DNA of 64,000 nucleotides from Argopecten irradians (GCF_041381155.1 NC_091134.1:39577338-39641337), one strand, 5' to 3'. Counted from the stretch's first letter, positions 11,663 to 24,770 are shown. Numbers and translations: made by a program. Notes: a model not told the origin generated them from the letters alone.

Positions 11663-14059
11663 TGGTAATGTACATGTTATGACAGAGCGGTTGATGTTTA
11701 CTTGTGTACAAGCTGTACAATGACATGATTAAACCATGTGAATATACAGAAATCTTTGTTAGTTTTCTATGTTTCCTTTTGATTGAACGTCTGTTCATAC
11801 CATATACAACAGTTAAAGCAAGTCACAGGCTTTTACACCCGAGTTAAGGGAGGCTATAGAGGCCAAGTGGTTTACAGTTCTACTACTGACTCTCCATCTC
11901 TGGGTTAAAAGGTTTTCTACTGAGAAGTTTGGCCTATAATAATTTCAACCTCCAAAACCTTGTACATTTTCACTCATGGCCATGATTAATTCTCTCATAT
12001 CGCGCTTTGTTATATAAAGTTAGCCCATGGAAGATGTTCTATGTTAGATAAATCTATCTTACATGGCATTTCACGCATGCAGATTAATTTGTGTTAGCAT
12101 GGAGACAACTGTTTATATGCTATTTAGGCATATCTGTTGCACAGGGGTACGGAAATGCTGTTAATGAAATATTTTGATCATGTATGTATCAGTACTGTGA
12201 ATCATATCCTATTATGATATGACCTACATGTATATCGACTTGGCCTATTATACATACAAGTATTTTGCCTGCCCCTGTACCTGTTGTGAACGTATGCGTA
12301 CGGTTAGCCTAGTCCAAAAATGACCGACAATCCTATCCCGTACTGAACCCTCCAATTTTCTATTAACTTACTGACAACAAAACACACAATCGCTGAATGA
12401 TTTTGAACTCTGAAACATGCTGTCGAACATGAAAACCACATAGAGTTAATGTACAGTAGCCTACCATCTGAGCGAGAACAGTCCTCCGCTTCGCTTCAAG
12501 AATCATGTTTAAATACATACAATCCTGTATCACAAAGAAGGTCAGACACTTGTATCAAAATCTTGTTTGATGGTCCCCATATGAACAACAGTGAAATAAA
12601 TGTTAATATAACAAAACAAGTTCAAGAACCAAAACATCGTCTATCATGGTGATTGAGAGCGACTCGGAGTAGCCTTGACCGCCAATATAGATATGTGAAT
12701 AGAATTCTGACGAAGTTGTGATGTCACACATGAGGCAACGCTTTGACTGAAGTGACAATGGAGTAAAATTTACCGCTACATTTCTTCAAAATGTCAACAA
12801 TGTTATACTTGTTAGAATTGAAATGCATCACATAAATCAATCCTTTCTCTTTGATTGTTCTTTCGTTTTGGATATTGGTGCTATATATTTCACGGATGTA
12901 CGCATACATGTACTATGTGATTGGGTACAGGAAAAAAGTCAGTCAGGTCACATATTATTTTTCAGAGAATTAGACATTCACTCAGATAAGATAAAAGATA
13001 AAATGATCTTATTTTGTCCGCAAACTTTAAGTTTGCCAAAAACAGGTATGCTCTTTAAGAATATCATATTGTTTTAGCATAAAATTTTTAAAAAATCTGA
13101 TAAACATGAAGTAAAATGAAGGACTGGAAGGTATTTTAACGGAAATTTGGTTATCATATGCGAGAAAAAGACACTTTCATTATGTATACATGGAGGATAG
13201 GGGTATTCCACCCTCAGGGTCACAAAATTTGGTAAAACTCTCAGCAAGCCTGGGGGTTTTACCACATTTGATGACCCCCCTCGGGTGGAATATTCCTATC
13301 CTCCATGATAAAATATGAAAGAGTCTTATATTCAATAATATTTCTCAAACTAAGATCAGTTTTTCACTAACTAATTTTAAGGTTTCAGCATGAAAATTAT
13401 CACAAGTACCAATTTCCAGAAACAATCTGGTGTAGATCTGGGAGACAACATGGAGGAAACATTTACAAATCTATAAATTGCAGCTCATTAAAATTCCATA
13501 TTATATCAATATGATAGAAATCAACTTTGTTAGCCAAGGTCAGTTATTGACATGCCAGATTTAGGAGGTAAAGTAAAAGTTAGAGTATTAAGAAAGCCCC
13601 TATGAAGTCTGAATTTTACTTTTTTTTGCTTGAAATGCTGAAAAAATGCTTCTACTAGAGTCATTTAAACATAGCAATTCAATTAAAATTGTTCAAAAAA
13701 GGATACCCTGAGAAAATCATCAGCCTACAGCCAGTAACCGTTACATGGAATCTGTTCCACATGACATTTGAACACAATACCCTAATTAAAATTAAACAAA
13801 AGCCATTCATTTTCAAAAATGGTTTTAATGATTGTTTATGGCAGCTATAATAAAACTTGACACAATGACATGTTTCATGTTTTGAGTAAAATTCTTCATT
13901 CAGAACTTTTTTCTTTATTTTTTTTTTTTTGTAAAAGGAAGACAAGTTAGATTCACTCATAAGAAACAAATGTAACCCTCATCTAAAAATATTTCAAGAC
14001 TTTCGTGAAAATTTAACCCAAGAATTACAGTTATTAAAGTAAAAATCAAAATTGGAATT
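11663..14059. other. Non-coding stretch, one foldback inside
   Basis: I see no gene. The only clear structure is the hairpin at 13189-13307, listed separately. Open frames up to 96 codons occur but show no family resemblance and no codon bias distinguishable from the AT-rich background. Confidence 0.45.
13189..13307. mobile_element. Foldback element, copy 1 of a family with 60363-60475
   Basis: The arms catggaggataggggtattc and gaatattcctatcctccatg are inverted, followed inwards by ccaccctcagggtcacaaa against tttgatgacccccctcgggtgg. A second copy with the same layout (gaaggataggggtattctac ... gtagaatatccttatccttc) lies in an intron of hnRNP gene B. Both are bordered by a tatgaaagag/ctttcat-type motif, so the full element is probably longer than the hairpin. 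Confidence 0.7.
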
Positions 14060-14690
14060 TCACACTTTTCTAATTAGTCTTTTAAATTAACTAAAAATAA
14101 GTAGCAACCAATCCAAAATTTTAATATCAAAATCCAACATGGCTGCCTGGCAACCATCTTGTCAACCGATCGGTCCCAAAATGCCATATGCCCAACTAGG
14201 GCTATAGGGGAACCTACATATGAAATTTGAGAAAGATCCCTTCGGCACTTTCTTGGAAATAGTGATAACAAACTTTAATAATCAAAATCCAAGATGGCTG
14301 CCTGGCGGCCATCTTGTTGACCGATCGGCCCCAAAACGCAATATGCATAACTTGGTCCCTAGGGAAACCTTCATATCAAATTTGAGACAGATCCCTTCAG
14401 TACTTTGTGAGAAATAGCCATAATAAACTTTTACTATCAAAATCCAGTGATGGCTGCCTCGATCTTGTTAACCAATTGGTCCCAAAATGCAATATGCACA
14501 ACTAGGGCCATAGGGGAACCTAGATATGAAATTTGAGAAAGATCCCTTTCATACTTTCTGAGAAATAGTGATAATAAAAGTTGTTTACGGGCGGAAGGAC
14601 GGAAGAAAGGACGGATGACGGACCACGGACAAAAAGCGATTTGAATAGCCCACCATCTGATGATGGTGGGCTAAAAGCAGACAAAACAAT
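14060..14690. repeat. About 155-bp tandem-core element with a palindromic 3' end
   Basis: Three degenerate copies of a unit of about 155 bp, each starting atccaa[c/g]atggctgcctgg and containing gaccgatcggtcccaaaatg and atttgagaaagatccctt. It is followed by a purine-rich acggacggaagaaaggacgg tract and a terminal hairpin cccaccatctgatgatggtggg at 14649-14670. This layout (short tandem core, then a fixed tail) matches the tandem-core style known for repeats in bivalves. Its tail, gacaaaaagcgatttgaat, recurs near 18769 at the end of the 17836-18816 element, so the two belong to related families. Confidence 0.7.
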
Positions 14691-14951
14691 TTGAAAAGGA
14701 CATAATCATCAGAAAATAAAACGGTGAGGATACAAGAAAACACAATGTGACAAATAAAGTACAAAACTGAGGAATGTAACAGCTTCACTTAAAAACATGT
14801 TCACTACAGAAAATAAAAAGTTGGATATACATAAAAATGAAATCTATGACATAATTATAAGGACATAATGTCCTTTCGAATTGGTGATTAAAACCCATTC
14901 ATTCACTCATTACTTGTCGTACAAAATCTACATGTATAAAACAATGTACCC

Positions 14952-15126
14952 GACAAAGAAGTAATTCCAACAGTGTGGACAAAAAAAAATTCAAATTTTC
15001 GAGGTGATCTGCCCCTTTATCAAAACACACAATCGTGTTCTTTTTGTGTCTCTTGATAAAGGGGCAGATCGCCTCGAAAATTTGGCATTTTTGTTTTGCT
15101 CACACAGTTGGAATTACTTCTTTGTC
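14952..15126. mobile_element. 175-bp foldback element (MITE)
   Basis: Left end gacaaagaagtaattccaac and right end gttggaattacttctttgtc are perfect inverses. A second inverted block inside pairs cgaggtgatctgcccctttatc with gataaaggggcagatcgcctcg. Almost the whole 175 bp folds on itself around a short acacaatcgtgttc centre. Non-coding. Confidence 0.85.
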
Positions 15127-16022
15127 CCATATTTACCATTTGAAGTAATTTGTATTATACAGAATTACGTTTGATGGGATCCCGTGCCATCTGGAAAATC
15201 CTGTTGATATTACTTCAAGTAAATTCAACTAGTAAAAATATACACAGTTGTGATACCTGCAGAAGTTAAAATGGCATCATCTTGCAAAAAATATTTCTTT
15301 TTTGAGGAAAAAAAATAATGATGGTGAACCCTGGGATCAATTTATAAAAAACGGTTTGTTTACTATGAAATGACTGGATTTCTTAACCATATGAGACATA
15401 TTAAATCCTCTTACAGACACTTTGTATACATTTAGCTGTATGTCAAATGCAACACTTATTTACAGAACTCAGTTATGCAAATACAAATATACACACTTTT
15501 CCAACTCTATATATGCATATTACAGTGTTGAATATTGTGGTTGTACCATCATGTCTTTGTGAGCATAACTTCATATTTTTCAGAGAAAACAATGAAATTT
15601 TGTGCACACAAACCAATGACAAATCAATATCTACCATAAAGGGCAGATAACTCTGAAATATGCAAAGACTAAATATTGGCACCCATCAAATAACAACTTC
15701 ATCTGTGTACAGAGACGGAAAACCATGTTAGAGGAAGTTTTAAAGGACAATTCAGTGAAGCAAATACTCACACAATTATTATACATCCTCATGGAAAAGC
15801 AGGTATCTTGTGTATACTAGGCCCATATCCGAGACGGATTCCCGTAAAGTACAAAAATGCAACAAACAGCCTCCTGGGAGTTGAAAAATGTCTGTTTTAA
15901 TATAAGGGAAAGAGAATTACTTTACAGGCAAAAATATATATATAAAACGTTAAATCTATCAAGACAAAAAATTACTTTATTTCACAGGTGCCATCTCAGA
16001 TTCAGGTTACAAGATACAAAAA

Positions 16023-16237
16023 GGACTGTTTTCGATTATAAGGTTTGACTATAGTTGGACCTAGTTGTCCGTTTATGAATTTAAGACGGACCTGGTGATT
16101 TTATATTGTTTTCAGGCGGGCCTTGACTAAGCCCTCACAGGCATGAGTCATAAACTGCAGGTCCGTCAGGATTTATACTTGAAATAATGACTTTTACCAA
16201 CGGTCGAACCGGTTGTTCCGAATAAACAAAAACGGCC
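16023..16237. mobile_element. MITE with GGCCGTTTTCG-type ends, copy 1
   Basis: About 215 bp beginning ggactgttttcgattataag and ending ccgaataaacaaaaacggcc. It is collinear with the copy at 40713-40932 throughout, including the shared core tcataaactgcaggtccgtc and the stretch ttgttccgaataaac. This copy has point changes in both termini and is the more decayed of the two. Confidence 0.8.
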
Positions 16238-16518
16238 ATGCTGGTTACAGTGATATACCAACTTTCATTAGGATGGACTTATTTCCTATCTAATACAAAT
16301 TTCAATGTGCGTTTAGACTAAACTATCCTTTTAAAACCTGAATTATAACAGTTCTTTGTGACAGAGTGTACAGGAAAGAAAGTTTGGCAGCACATAATTG
16401 TATCACATAAGTAAATGTAATACTGAAAATGTAACATTTTAAGGAGACAAATAATACTGTATAGTTATGTAACACTAAAATATAGGTATCACAGACAATG
16501 GAAGATCATAGCACTATT

Positions 16519-16940
16519 GGCTACGGTTACATTGGTAAGATATAATCAAACTCCATAGCTTCATTCTCCCTGCTAAGGTTACATTGGTAAGATATAATCA
16601 AACTCCATAGCTTCATTCTCCCTGCTATGGTTACATTGGTAAAATATAATCAAACTCCATAGCTTCATTCTCCCTGCTATGGTTACATTGGTAAGATATA
16701 ATCAAACTCCATAGCTTCATTCTCCCTGCTATGGTTACATTGGTAAAATATAATCAAACTCCATAGCTTCATTCTCCCTGCTATAGTTACATTGGTAAGA
16801 TATATTCAAACTCCATAGCTTCATTCTCCCTGCTATGGTTACATAGGTAAGATATAATCAAACTCCATAGATTCATTCTCCCTGCTATGGTTACATAGGT
16901 AAGATAAATACAAACTCCATAGCTTCATTGTCCCTAACTC
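16519..16940. repeat. 52-bp tandem repeat, 8 copies
   Basis: Eight head-to-tail copies of a 52 bp unit (ctatggttacattggtaaga, then tataatcaaactccatagc, then ttcattctccctg). The first six differ at only one or two bases each; the last two have acataggtaag variants. Copies abut without spacers. Confidence 0.95.
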
Positions 16941-17835
16941 AAACCAACTTATTTTCATGTGCCATCAAATTTCATGGACAAGTAGAAATCGTTAATGAAA
17001 AAAATATACACCGCTAAAATATTTATCAATTGTCTGTTTTTTAGAACCATTAGGCTCTATACCTCAATATTAAGAAGCCGTAAAATATGTTGGTTTACTA
17101 TACTGACGGTTTAAGTATTTCTTCTCTCAATTCTCACTGATATTATAGACATTTAACAAAATATCTAAAATGTTATATCATTTCCCCATCTTCCATATCA
17201 GACTCATACATGTATATAATGGTAACAAAAACTTGTTAATTTCACACCAACATTTGTATCTCATATATCTCTGACTCTCACATAATATCGGCGATATATT
17301 CTTACATTTTCCACAAAAACTTTGAGATATATTAGTCACATTTATTCCGTCTTTGCACCTTAACATTTGTGACACTATGGTTTATAAAGAAATCTTAAAA
17401 AGTATTTTTGTTTGGCAAAGCTTTTGAAAGAATATACACAATATATATCAACATTTTTTAAAGAATATATCTACTCTGTATCAGAAAGTACAGTCATATT
17501 AACAGGTCAACATTTCAAAATAAATTTATTAAACAATACAAAAATAAATATACTTGTATTGCCAGTATTAAAATGGTCCATGATGAACATATGTCTAAAT
17601 ATTTCACGAATAAATATAATTATGGAATTTAAATGGGTAGAGATTCTTTTATTTTATAACAAATTATTCATCTCAAGTCTTTAATGAATTTATAATATGA
17701 TAGCATGATTATCATACTTCATATAAAACAATCTTTGAAAAGTTCTAAAGCTGCTTTGTTGAGTTCTGGTGTACTATCAGAATCTCTAAAATATGAAAAA
17801 AAATTATTGTGTCATGAAAGATGGATACCTGTCAC

Positions 17836-18816
17836 AAGAGGCCCATGGGCCTTAACGGTCACCTGAGTTCACATATAGAATGTCATATAGAATGAAACAA
17901 AGACATAAAAACACTATGTACTGGCCCTTGGTCAGTGATTTTACAAATTTGACTTTTTAATCTATGAAGAGTATTTGGTTCCATCAAACCTTTGAACTGA
18001 TATGGATGCTATATATATATATCTCAGACTAAAAACTCTTATCAAGTTTGACTCATTTCCTATAAAAATTGAGCAAAATGTGTTTTTCCTATATAAACTT
18101 AAGAAAACTTGACCCCCTCAACAGGGGGTAACATGAGACCCCCAGGGTCATATAATTCATAATTTTATAAAACACCTTAAGACATTTCCATCTACCCAGT
18201 ATAAAGAGTATTTGATTCCACCATTTCCAGAATTTTGATTCTACCATTTCCAGAATTTCAGAAGAAGAGTTTTGAAGTTTTAGCCTATTTAACCCCTTTT
18301 GACCTCGCCCCTGAGGGTCAGTCATGGAAATTTTATCAATAGGATTCAATGGCCATCTCATACTAATAATTCTGACAACAATTTACTCATCTCCAATTAC
18401 AAATGACCAAATAATGCTCATAAATGTGTTTTCACTATATCAATTATAGTAAACTTAACCCCCTCCCCAGGGGGAAACTAGAGATCCCAGGGTCATATTT
18501 CACAATTTTTATAAAGGACCTTAATACCTTTCTGTCTATGAAGAGTATATGATTTTACTATATCTGTGAGTTTTGGAACTTTAGTCAATTTTACCCCATT
18601 TGGCCCCTCTCACAGCCCCCTAGGGGATGGGGACCATATAATTAACCATTTTAATTGGCCTTATGCCGTAGAAGGTTTGTGCAAAAATTCATTGAAATTG
18701 CTTCAGCAGTGTTGGAGAAGAAGTCGAAAATGTAAATAGTTTATCGTCGAATGACAGACGACGATGGACAAAAGGCGATTAGAATTGGTCACCATGAGAC
18801 TTCATCTCAGGTGACC
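17836..18816. mobile_element. Tandem-core element with inverted GGTCACCTGAG ends
   Basis: The left end carries aagaggcccatgggcc followed by ggtcacctgag, and the right end is ctcaggtgacc, an exact 11 bp inverse. Inside are three diverged copies of a segment around accccctcaacagggggtaa with a following agggtcatat, spaced about 350 and 150 bp. It lies about 150 bp past the stop codon of the JmjC gene, which is read from the other strand, so that transcript's 3' UTR could include it. No protein-coding capacity. Confidence 0.6.
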
Positions 18817-18968
18817 TAAAAAATCTAAGTATCCCTTACTTTGGTTGGATAACCATAATATCAGATTTTAAAACTTGATTGTTTCTCAACATCTTTATCC
18901 TGATATGCTGATTTAGGTTGCAATGGTGATTATACCATTGTTTTTGGTTGCTATGGTAATTACACCAA

Positions 18969-21900
18969 TTACAGCTCATCATGCTCGTTGTCGTCTGCTA
19001 CACCAAGAGTTCTGTCTAAATAACTCTCCATTTCTCTCATCACCTTCTGGATTTGAGTCCAGTTCTGTAACACAAGCAATAAGACCTTTAATTACGATTA
19101 AAATATTTTTAAAGCATTAAGTCCATTGGACTCTGCTTTCTTAAAACAAACTTTAGACTTAAAAATTCTATAGCCAAACCATTTAACACAAGGTATATAT
19201 GTAAACTGAAGTCAGTGCTTTTTTTGTTTCAAGCAACCAGGCCAGAACAGAAATATAAGGACACCTTGCCATACAGAAGCCGGTAGGTTGTGTGAAGAGT
19301 TCACAAAGGGAGTTAGGTAACTTTTTATCCAATTGATAAGGGATGATGAATTTACTTGATTTGTTTGTATTTAAGATTTTTTTCACAGCAAAGATCATCC
19401 ATTGAAGGATGTACCCATATGGGATTCGAACTCGCAGCCCAGGGGTGGAGAACTAGTGCCGCAGGACATCTTAACCACTTGGGCACCACAGCACCAGGGG
19501 GCATTAGGGAACAACAGTTGAGATCATCAACCTAAAGCCATTTATAGAGCCAACCATTAAATATAAGGGACATACAGGAAAGGAGTTGCCAAGGAGACAG
19601 AAATTACTGACCTCTTGTGTAGTTTCTTTCAGCTCCCTTTTGGTAAATATGTCATCACCATTGGTATCCACTAATGAGAAAATCTAAAATGAAAAATTCC
19701 AGATAAGGAGGAGAGCACAACAACTGGTCACATTGGAGAAATTCATCGTTAAGGTCACGCAAACTTAAATCCAAATACACAGTCCATAAATATGCTTAAA
19801 CATGACTACTATATACTATTTACATTTTCTGTATGCCTTTCCATATCTTTCCTTGTTAAAAATCAATTTTGCACTAAAAAAATTGATTAATGAATATTCC
19901 ATACAAAAAATCCACAATCCCCATCCTATTTTACTTATATGTATTTTTTAAGCTCCCTAAGTTAATTAATGGTTCTGCCAGCATCAATATCACTTTCAGC
20001 AATGATAGGCTCTTACTTTGACACACTCACCTGTCTCAGGTACAATAGATATTCATCCCCGGCATTTCTCTCTTTTAACATCTCTAAATCTTCCTGTAGC
20101 ACAAATCCATCAAAATTAGGTCACAATGTATGGAATAATGTCATAAATATTAAATATGTGAAACATTTTGTTCAGCAGAGGTCTAACATGACATATCATT
20201 GCCACTAAACTTCATTGACAAATGACCATATAAAACCGTCAAAATGCTCTTCCATTATGTTTCATAGTAACTGTTAATGAAGCATGTGATGCATCAAATT
20301 ATACACATCTACATGTATATGTTACCACAGTTGACCAAGATTGTATGAAAATTCAGAGTTATTGACTATTTCACAAAACTTGTGTATTGTAACCTGGTTT
20401 CCATGGCTTCATAAAATTTCTGCCAAGAAAAGCCTCCATGCCAAAATATGCATAATCCAAATCATTCCTGTTAAGTTTCATTGAAAATGATGCAGTTATG
20501 TAGGAAGAGTTGTCCGGAGAAACAGATAAAATGGTAGACGGACGACAACAGACACACAAACTGTTGGTATAATGACTATATAACTAACAAGTCCGGAGAA
20601 ACAGATAAAATGGTAGACGGACGACAACAGACACAAAACTGGTGGTATAATGACAATATAACTAACTTGTCCGGAGAAACAGATAAAATGGTAGACGGAC
20701 GACAACAGACACACAAACTGTTGGTATAATGACAATATAACTAACTTGTCCGGAGAAACAGATAAAATGGTAGATGGACGACAACAGACACACAAACTGT
20801 TGGTATAATGACTATATAACTAACATATTACACTATAGTGATGCCTGAATATACCCAGCTAGAAGTTAATTACTATCGCTGTCATTCTATCCAACTGTGG
20901 AATATATCAAAGACAAACTGAAGTCAGTTTATGAGAAAACAACTGACCAATCACAGGCCCACAGAGACTTCATTTAAAGATTACAGAGGAGTTACACCAA
21001 ACTTCAAAGCCAATACAGTGTACTATTGTACATCAAAGGACCACAAACTAAATCGTCACATCATTTACACAAGTCGTTACAAATAGAGCCTTCAGTTTAA
21101 CTACAACATAGTCCAGTAGTCCATAAAACCATAGTAACAGTAATCCCTGGAGTATTCAGTTTAACTACAACATAGTCCAGTAGTCCATAAAACCATAGTA
21201 ATCCCTGGAGTATTGAGGATGACTGACCCCTGATTTTATTGCAATCCTCTAATACAGAAACAATCTAGCAAAATGTTTGTTCTTCAAAACATCAAAAGAT
21301 TTACTGAGACATTATTCTATCCAAACTTTGATTCACTAACAGGTAGACACTGTCAAACCATCAAAATACTCACCCCAAGTAAAGCTCTTTGGAATCTTTT
21401 GAAAGAAATATGACTAGAGATTCCTAAAAATGATTCAAAATGATCCCTGGAAAATACAGAAATAATATCATGTAAAATATTGAAAGAAGTCAGATCCAAT
21501 CTACCGTAGTTAAAAATATAAAATTACACAGTTTGGAGACTATTGATTATATATTTAAATGTTCATATAACATAATGCTAACCCAAGAACAGATTTGTGT
21601 ACGTTGGTAACACTTATTTTATAAGTTAAACATTCACAGAAGAAATTAAGACTTTAACACACCTAATCCCATCAACAGTTGTCATTTCTCCAAATCCCCT
21701 GAACTCTAAAAGGTCAAGGGTCATCTGATGGTCACACAGGGCATTACAAAGGTCAAGGTTGACCTCTGGAGCTATGTGATGGTTCCACCAGATGTTTACT
21801 GCCAGGTTGTTGCCATACGAACGCACCTGGTGAATCCTGTTAAAAACAACATAAGTCATTTGAAACTTACATTTTGTTATAAATATTCAATGAAGCAGAT

Positions 21901-24682
21901 GTACAAAACTTCTGATAATGTAAACATATTTTATGATGACAAGGTTTGTGGCAACTTGGCCAGAATTAATATACTCAAAGGAGTATCATGAATATTCTCT
22001 CGAATATAATTTTACATGTGTTTATTATGGGGTATAACTCTACCCTATTTAAGTATTATGACTTGTCAGAACATGGCTTGTGGTATGACATGGCTAAATC
22101 AGCTATTTATATAATAATAAGTTGTCTTTTCCCTAGCAACCACTGATAACCCTGTGAAGTATGATCATCTGATCTAAACTCCAAAATTTCTGATAAAACC
22201 TCAAAAGTATATATTATTCTAATACATTAACTGAGAGTAACTCACCATCTATATGGGATATAGAGACAGTCGCCGGGCTCCATACTGACATGGATGTAGT
22301 CTACCTCGGCCAGTCCTGGGTAAAGTGTATAGTCTACCCTGTAACACAAACACCTCAATATATCTAAGCAACTACAACTAAGGTCCTGCACTTATTACAC
22401 ATCAACATTGTACTAAATTTAAGTTTCTTATTTCAAGTTCAAGACATTTCATAAAGTGAAAGAAAGACCATTGCTTGACATTGATTTCATCTCTATACAG
22501 TGTTTTCATCAAATTTTACACTTGTAGAACTAAAGCGTAATCTGTAAGTACGGAGAAAGAACAATCAGGTGTTTAGTGATATCTATATTTAAAGCTCTTG
22601 GTCATGTGATGCACTATCTTTAACTACCTGGTCATGTGACTTACCTGTCTACATCTACTGCGGAATAAGAACCCTCGGGTCGGTCAAGGTCTACCTATCA
22701 ATAATAAAACAACAAAGATTTATGGTCTGTAGAACGCTGCTAAATATTACTGATCACAATGGGAAGTAGGATTCAATGTTAAACTCAAGTTATGAGATAA
22801 TTTACAAAAATTCTATTTAATCAATATTGAGGACTTGTTATAATCAGTGACTGCCGAATTTGTTCAACTCAGTTTTCTTTAAAGATACTGAAAGTCTTGA
22901 ACATGCAAATTGCCAAATCATTACAGCGTGTAATGCTTCTAGGCTCTAGCAAGAATATGGTACTCAGATGTTTCTTTATTCCAGATTCCATAATCTTTAC
23001 CTTGTCCCCATACTTGCTGGGGTCGACAAGAATGAATTCCTTCCTGCCACGGTACAGACAGTTGATGTTGTCTACAGAATCTGTATGTACGACGGAATGT
23101 GTCCCTCCACTGCTATACCACATCAGCTGTTCAACACAAGATATACATCATTGATGGCTACATGTAACATATAAAGTAAGGAGTTCTGACAGACCAAGGC
23201 TTCCAATTACCTTACATTCCAGAATAGTATCATGTAATAACAATATTGGCAAGCAAAGATGTGAATTATTTAGATTCAGATTCAAACATTTATTGCAACT
23301 TAAAGCTAGGACCAATGTAGTTCAATATCTCCTCTCTTCTAACAATGGCTTTAGAGTCATATATGCCATACATGCAAATCACAGTGGTAGACCATTGCTA
23401 TTCTAAAAAGTTCCCTGAGTGAGTTATACTCAAACTGCATTTTATTACAGCTTTTCGGTGTAGAATTGTCAAACTTTATGTGCAGACTCCAGCTCTGTTA
23501 ACTAGATTGATGTTAACTTCTAGGATCATTATCTAATTTATAAACTTATTGTGTAGGTCACCAGTGTACTGTTCTTATTTAGAGATTACAACACTAACAG
23601 TCTATCAGTGTCTGGCGACAACTTCTAAAGCAAAAGAGATAGTTAACTTGGATAATACAAAATGTGGCAAAAGGAAATGCAACATCCCTGATGGCAATCT
23701 AGATATGTCAGTTAACAAATTTGATATAAAAATACTGGAATTTATAAATGCATGTCCAGTAGACTCACCGCTTCTACAAGTCCTTTCTCAGCCAAATACT
23801 GGCACTGAATGGGACATGGTAAAATGACATCATTACTGAAACATAATTTATAAAGGGTGTTTACTTTGGTATTAATTGAATTACATAAATGTATCATATT
23901 TTGTTAGTCTTTCCTTAAAATAAAGATATCAACTTGTTACAACTAATATTTTCCTACAAGTTAGATGATCATCCTTGAAATCAAAAACCCCAACTATACA
24001 TATGTATATATGTTTCTGTTGAAATGAAGCCACTTAAACTTTACTAAATCTAATACCGGTACCGTTATTAGTTTTAAGATGTGGATAAGTTGGCATAGTC
24101 ATATATAAATTAAAGATATCAAGATTTTCCTACAAAAATGAAAATGCTTAATTATATCTGCATGTACAGGTATATAAAACCAGAATCCAATATTAATATT
24201 ACAGTTTGATCAATGACAAAACATGTTGTTTAGGTTTTTCGTTGAATTTAAGCAGAAATCCAATATACGTACCGTATTGTCTGGGGTACCGAGTTTACCA
24301 TGTAAATCTCAGAGTTGTTATATTCTTTCACAAACTGATGAAAATCCATCTGCAAGACTTTTTGTTGTCTACTTTCTTTTTTAACAGTTTCGACTGTCAC
24401 TGTTTCTTCATTCGACATGTCAACTGACAGGAAATAATCGTCTGTCCATTTTGTAAACGCTGGCGATATAGAAGCAGCTCCTTTCATTTTCAGTGGTTTC
24501 AGAGCATAAACGTTATTTTTCCAAAATGTCTCCGGGTCTGGTGCTATAGCCGTTTCCTCAACTTCGACCATCGGTCTTCCATGTCCGAATGGTTTCAAGT
24601 GGCCTGGTGCTTTTGTCAGATCGGCTTTTATTTTGTTACATGAACATACCATGATGACAATCAACGCATATAGGTATTCCAT
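18969..24682 (-). CDS. ER-luminal JmjC-domain hydroxylase with EF-hand and HDEL tail
   Basis: Ten exons on the minus strand: 24682-24273, 23835-23769, 23126-23001, 22694-22645, 22338-22246, 21836-21663, 21446-21374, 20093-20031, 19683-19612, 19064-18969. All junctions are GT-AG, phases agree, and the total is 1224 nt (407 aa). Residues 1-20 form a signal peptide (hydrophobic YLYALIVIMVCSC). Residues about 120-270 are a JmjC/cupin fold: H173-T-D175 and H251 (in WIHQVRSYG) are the iron ligands, K188 is a candidate 2-oxoglutarate contact, and GDCLYIPYRW precedes the distal His. Residues 358-369 (DTNGDDIFTKRE) form an EF-hand loop with acidic positions 1, 3, 5 and 12. The protein ends H-D-E-L, the ER retrieval signal. 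The start is supported by the signal peptide. By family this is an Fe(II)/2-oxoglutarate hydroxylase; the substrate cannot be inferred. The small exons 2 and 4 (67 and 50 nt) are required by phase and by family content. Confidence 0.92.
19421..19496 (-). mobile_element. tRNA-derived SINE head in intron 9 of the JmjC gene
   Basis: Read on the minus strand it has an A-box-like tggtgcccaagtgg, an anticodon-arm-like middle, and a B box gagttcgaatccc, with tRNA-Leu-like spacing. The acceptor stem does not pair well and no clean 3' terminus is visible, so it is a SINE head or tRNA pseudogene, not a working tRNA. It is on the same strand as the host gene. Confidence 0.55.
20510..20830. repeat. 78-bp tandem repeat, 4 copies, in JmjC intron 7
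   Basis: Four copies of a 78 bp unit starting gtccggagaaacagataaaa, containing tggtagacggacgacaacag and ending ggtataatgac[a/t]atataactaac. Copies are over 95% alike by eye. The period is a multiple of three, which explains a spurious open frame on the minus strand. Confidence 0.9.
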
Positions 24683-24762
24683 GATGATATGGTATGTAAT
24701 CTATGTACATACAAGCACCTGCCAGTCTGCCTGGGACCGCAAGACTGTTGTTTACATACAAA

Positions 24763-24770
24763 ACTTCCGG
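24763..24770 (-). promoter_or_regulatory. ETS-type site upstream of the JmjC gene
   Basis: Read on the minus strand, ccggaagt lies 81 bp upstream of the start codon at 24682, inside aaaccggaagttttg. CCGGAAGT is the core bound by ETS/GABP factors and is common in TATA-less housekeeping promoters; no TATA box is evident in the right place. The functional role is inferred. Confidence 0.45.

Larger units (their letters stand above)
15127..17835. other. Non-coding stretch with a MITE and a 52-bp array
   Basis: No gene recognised. It contains the MITE at 16023-16237 and the 52 bp array at 16519-16940, both listed separately. The rest is AT-rich; frames up to 90 codons (for example 17412-17684) are rich in Ile/Asn/Lys and look like random AT-rich translation. 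Confidence 0.4.

Noticed and set aside
24041..24075. Near-palindrome taataccggtaccgttatta as an operator-like site
   Set aside because: A lone 20 bp imperfect palindrome in an intron, with no second copy or context, is not above chance in this AT-rich DNA.
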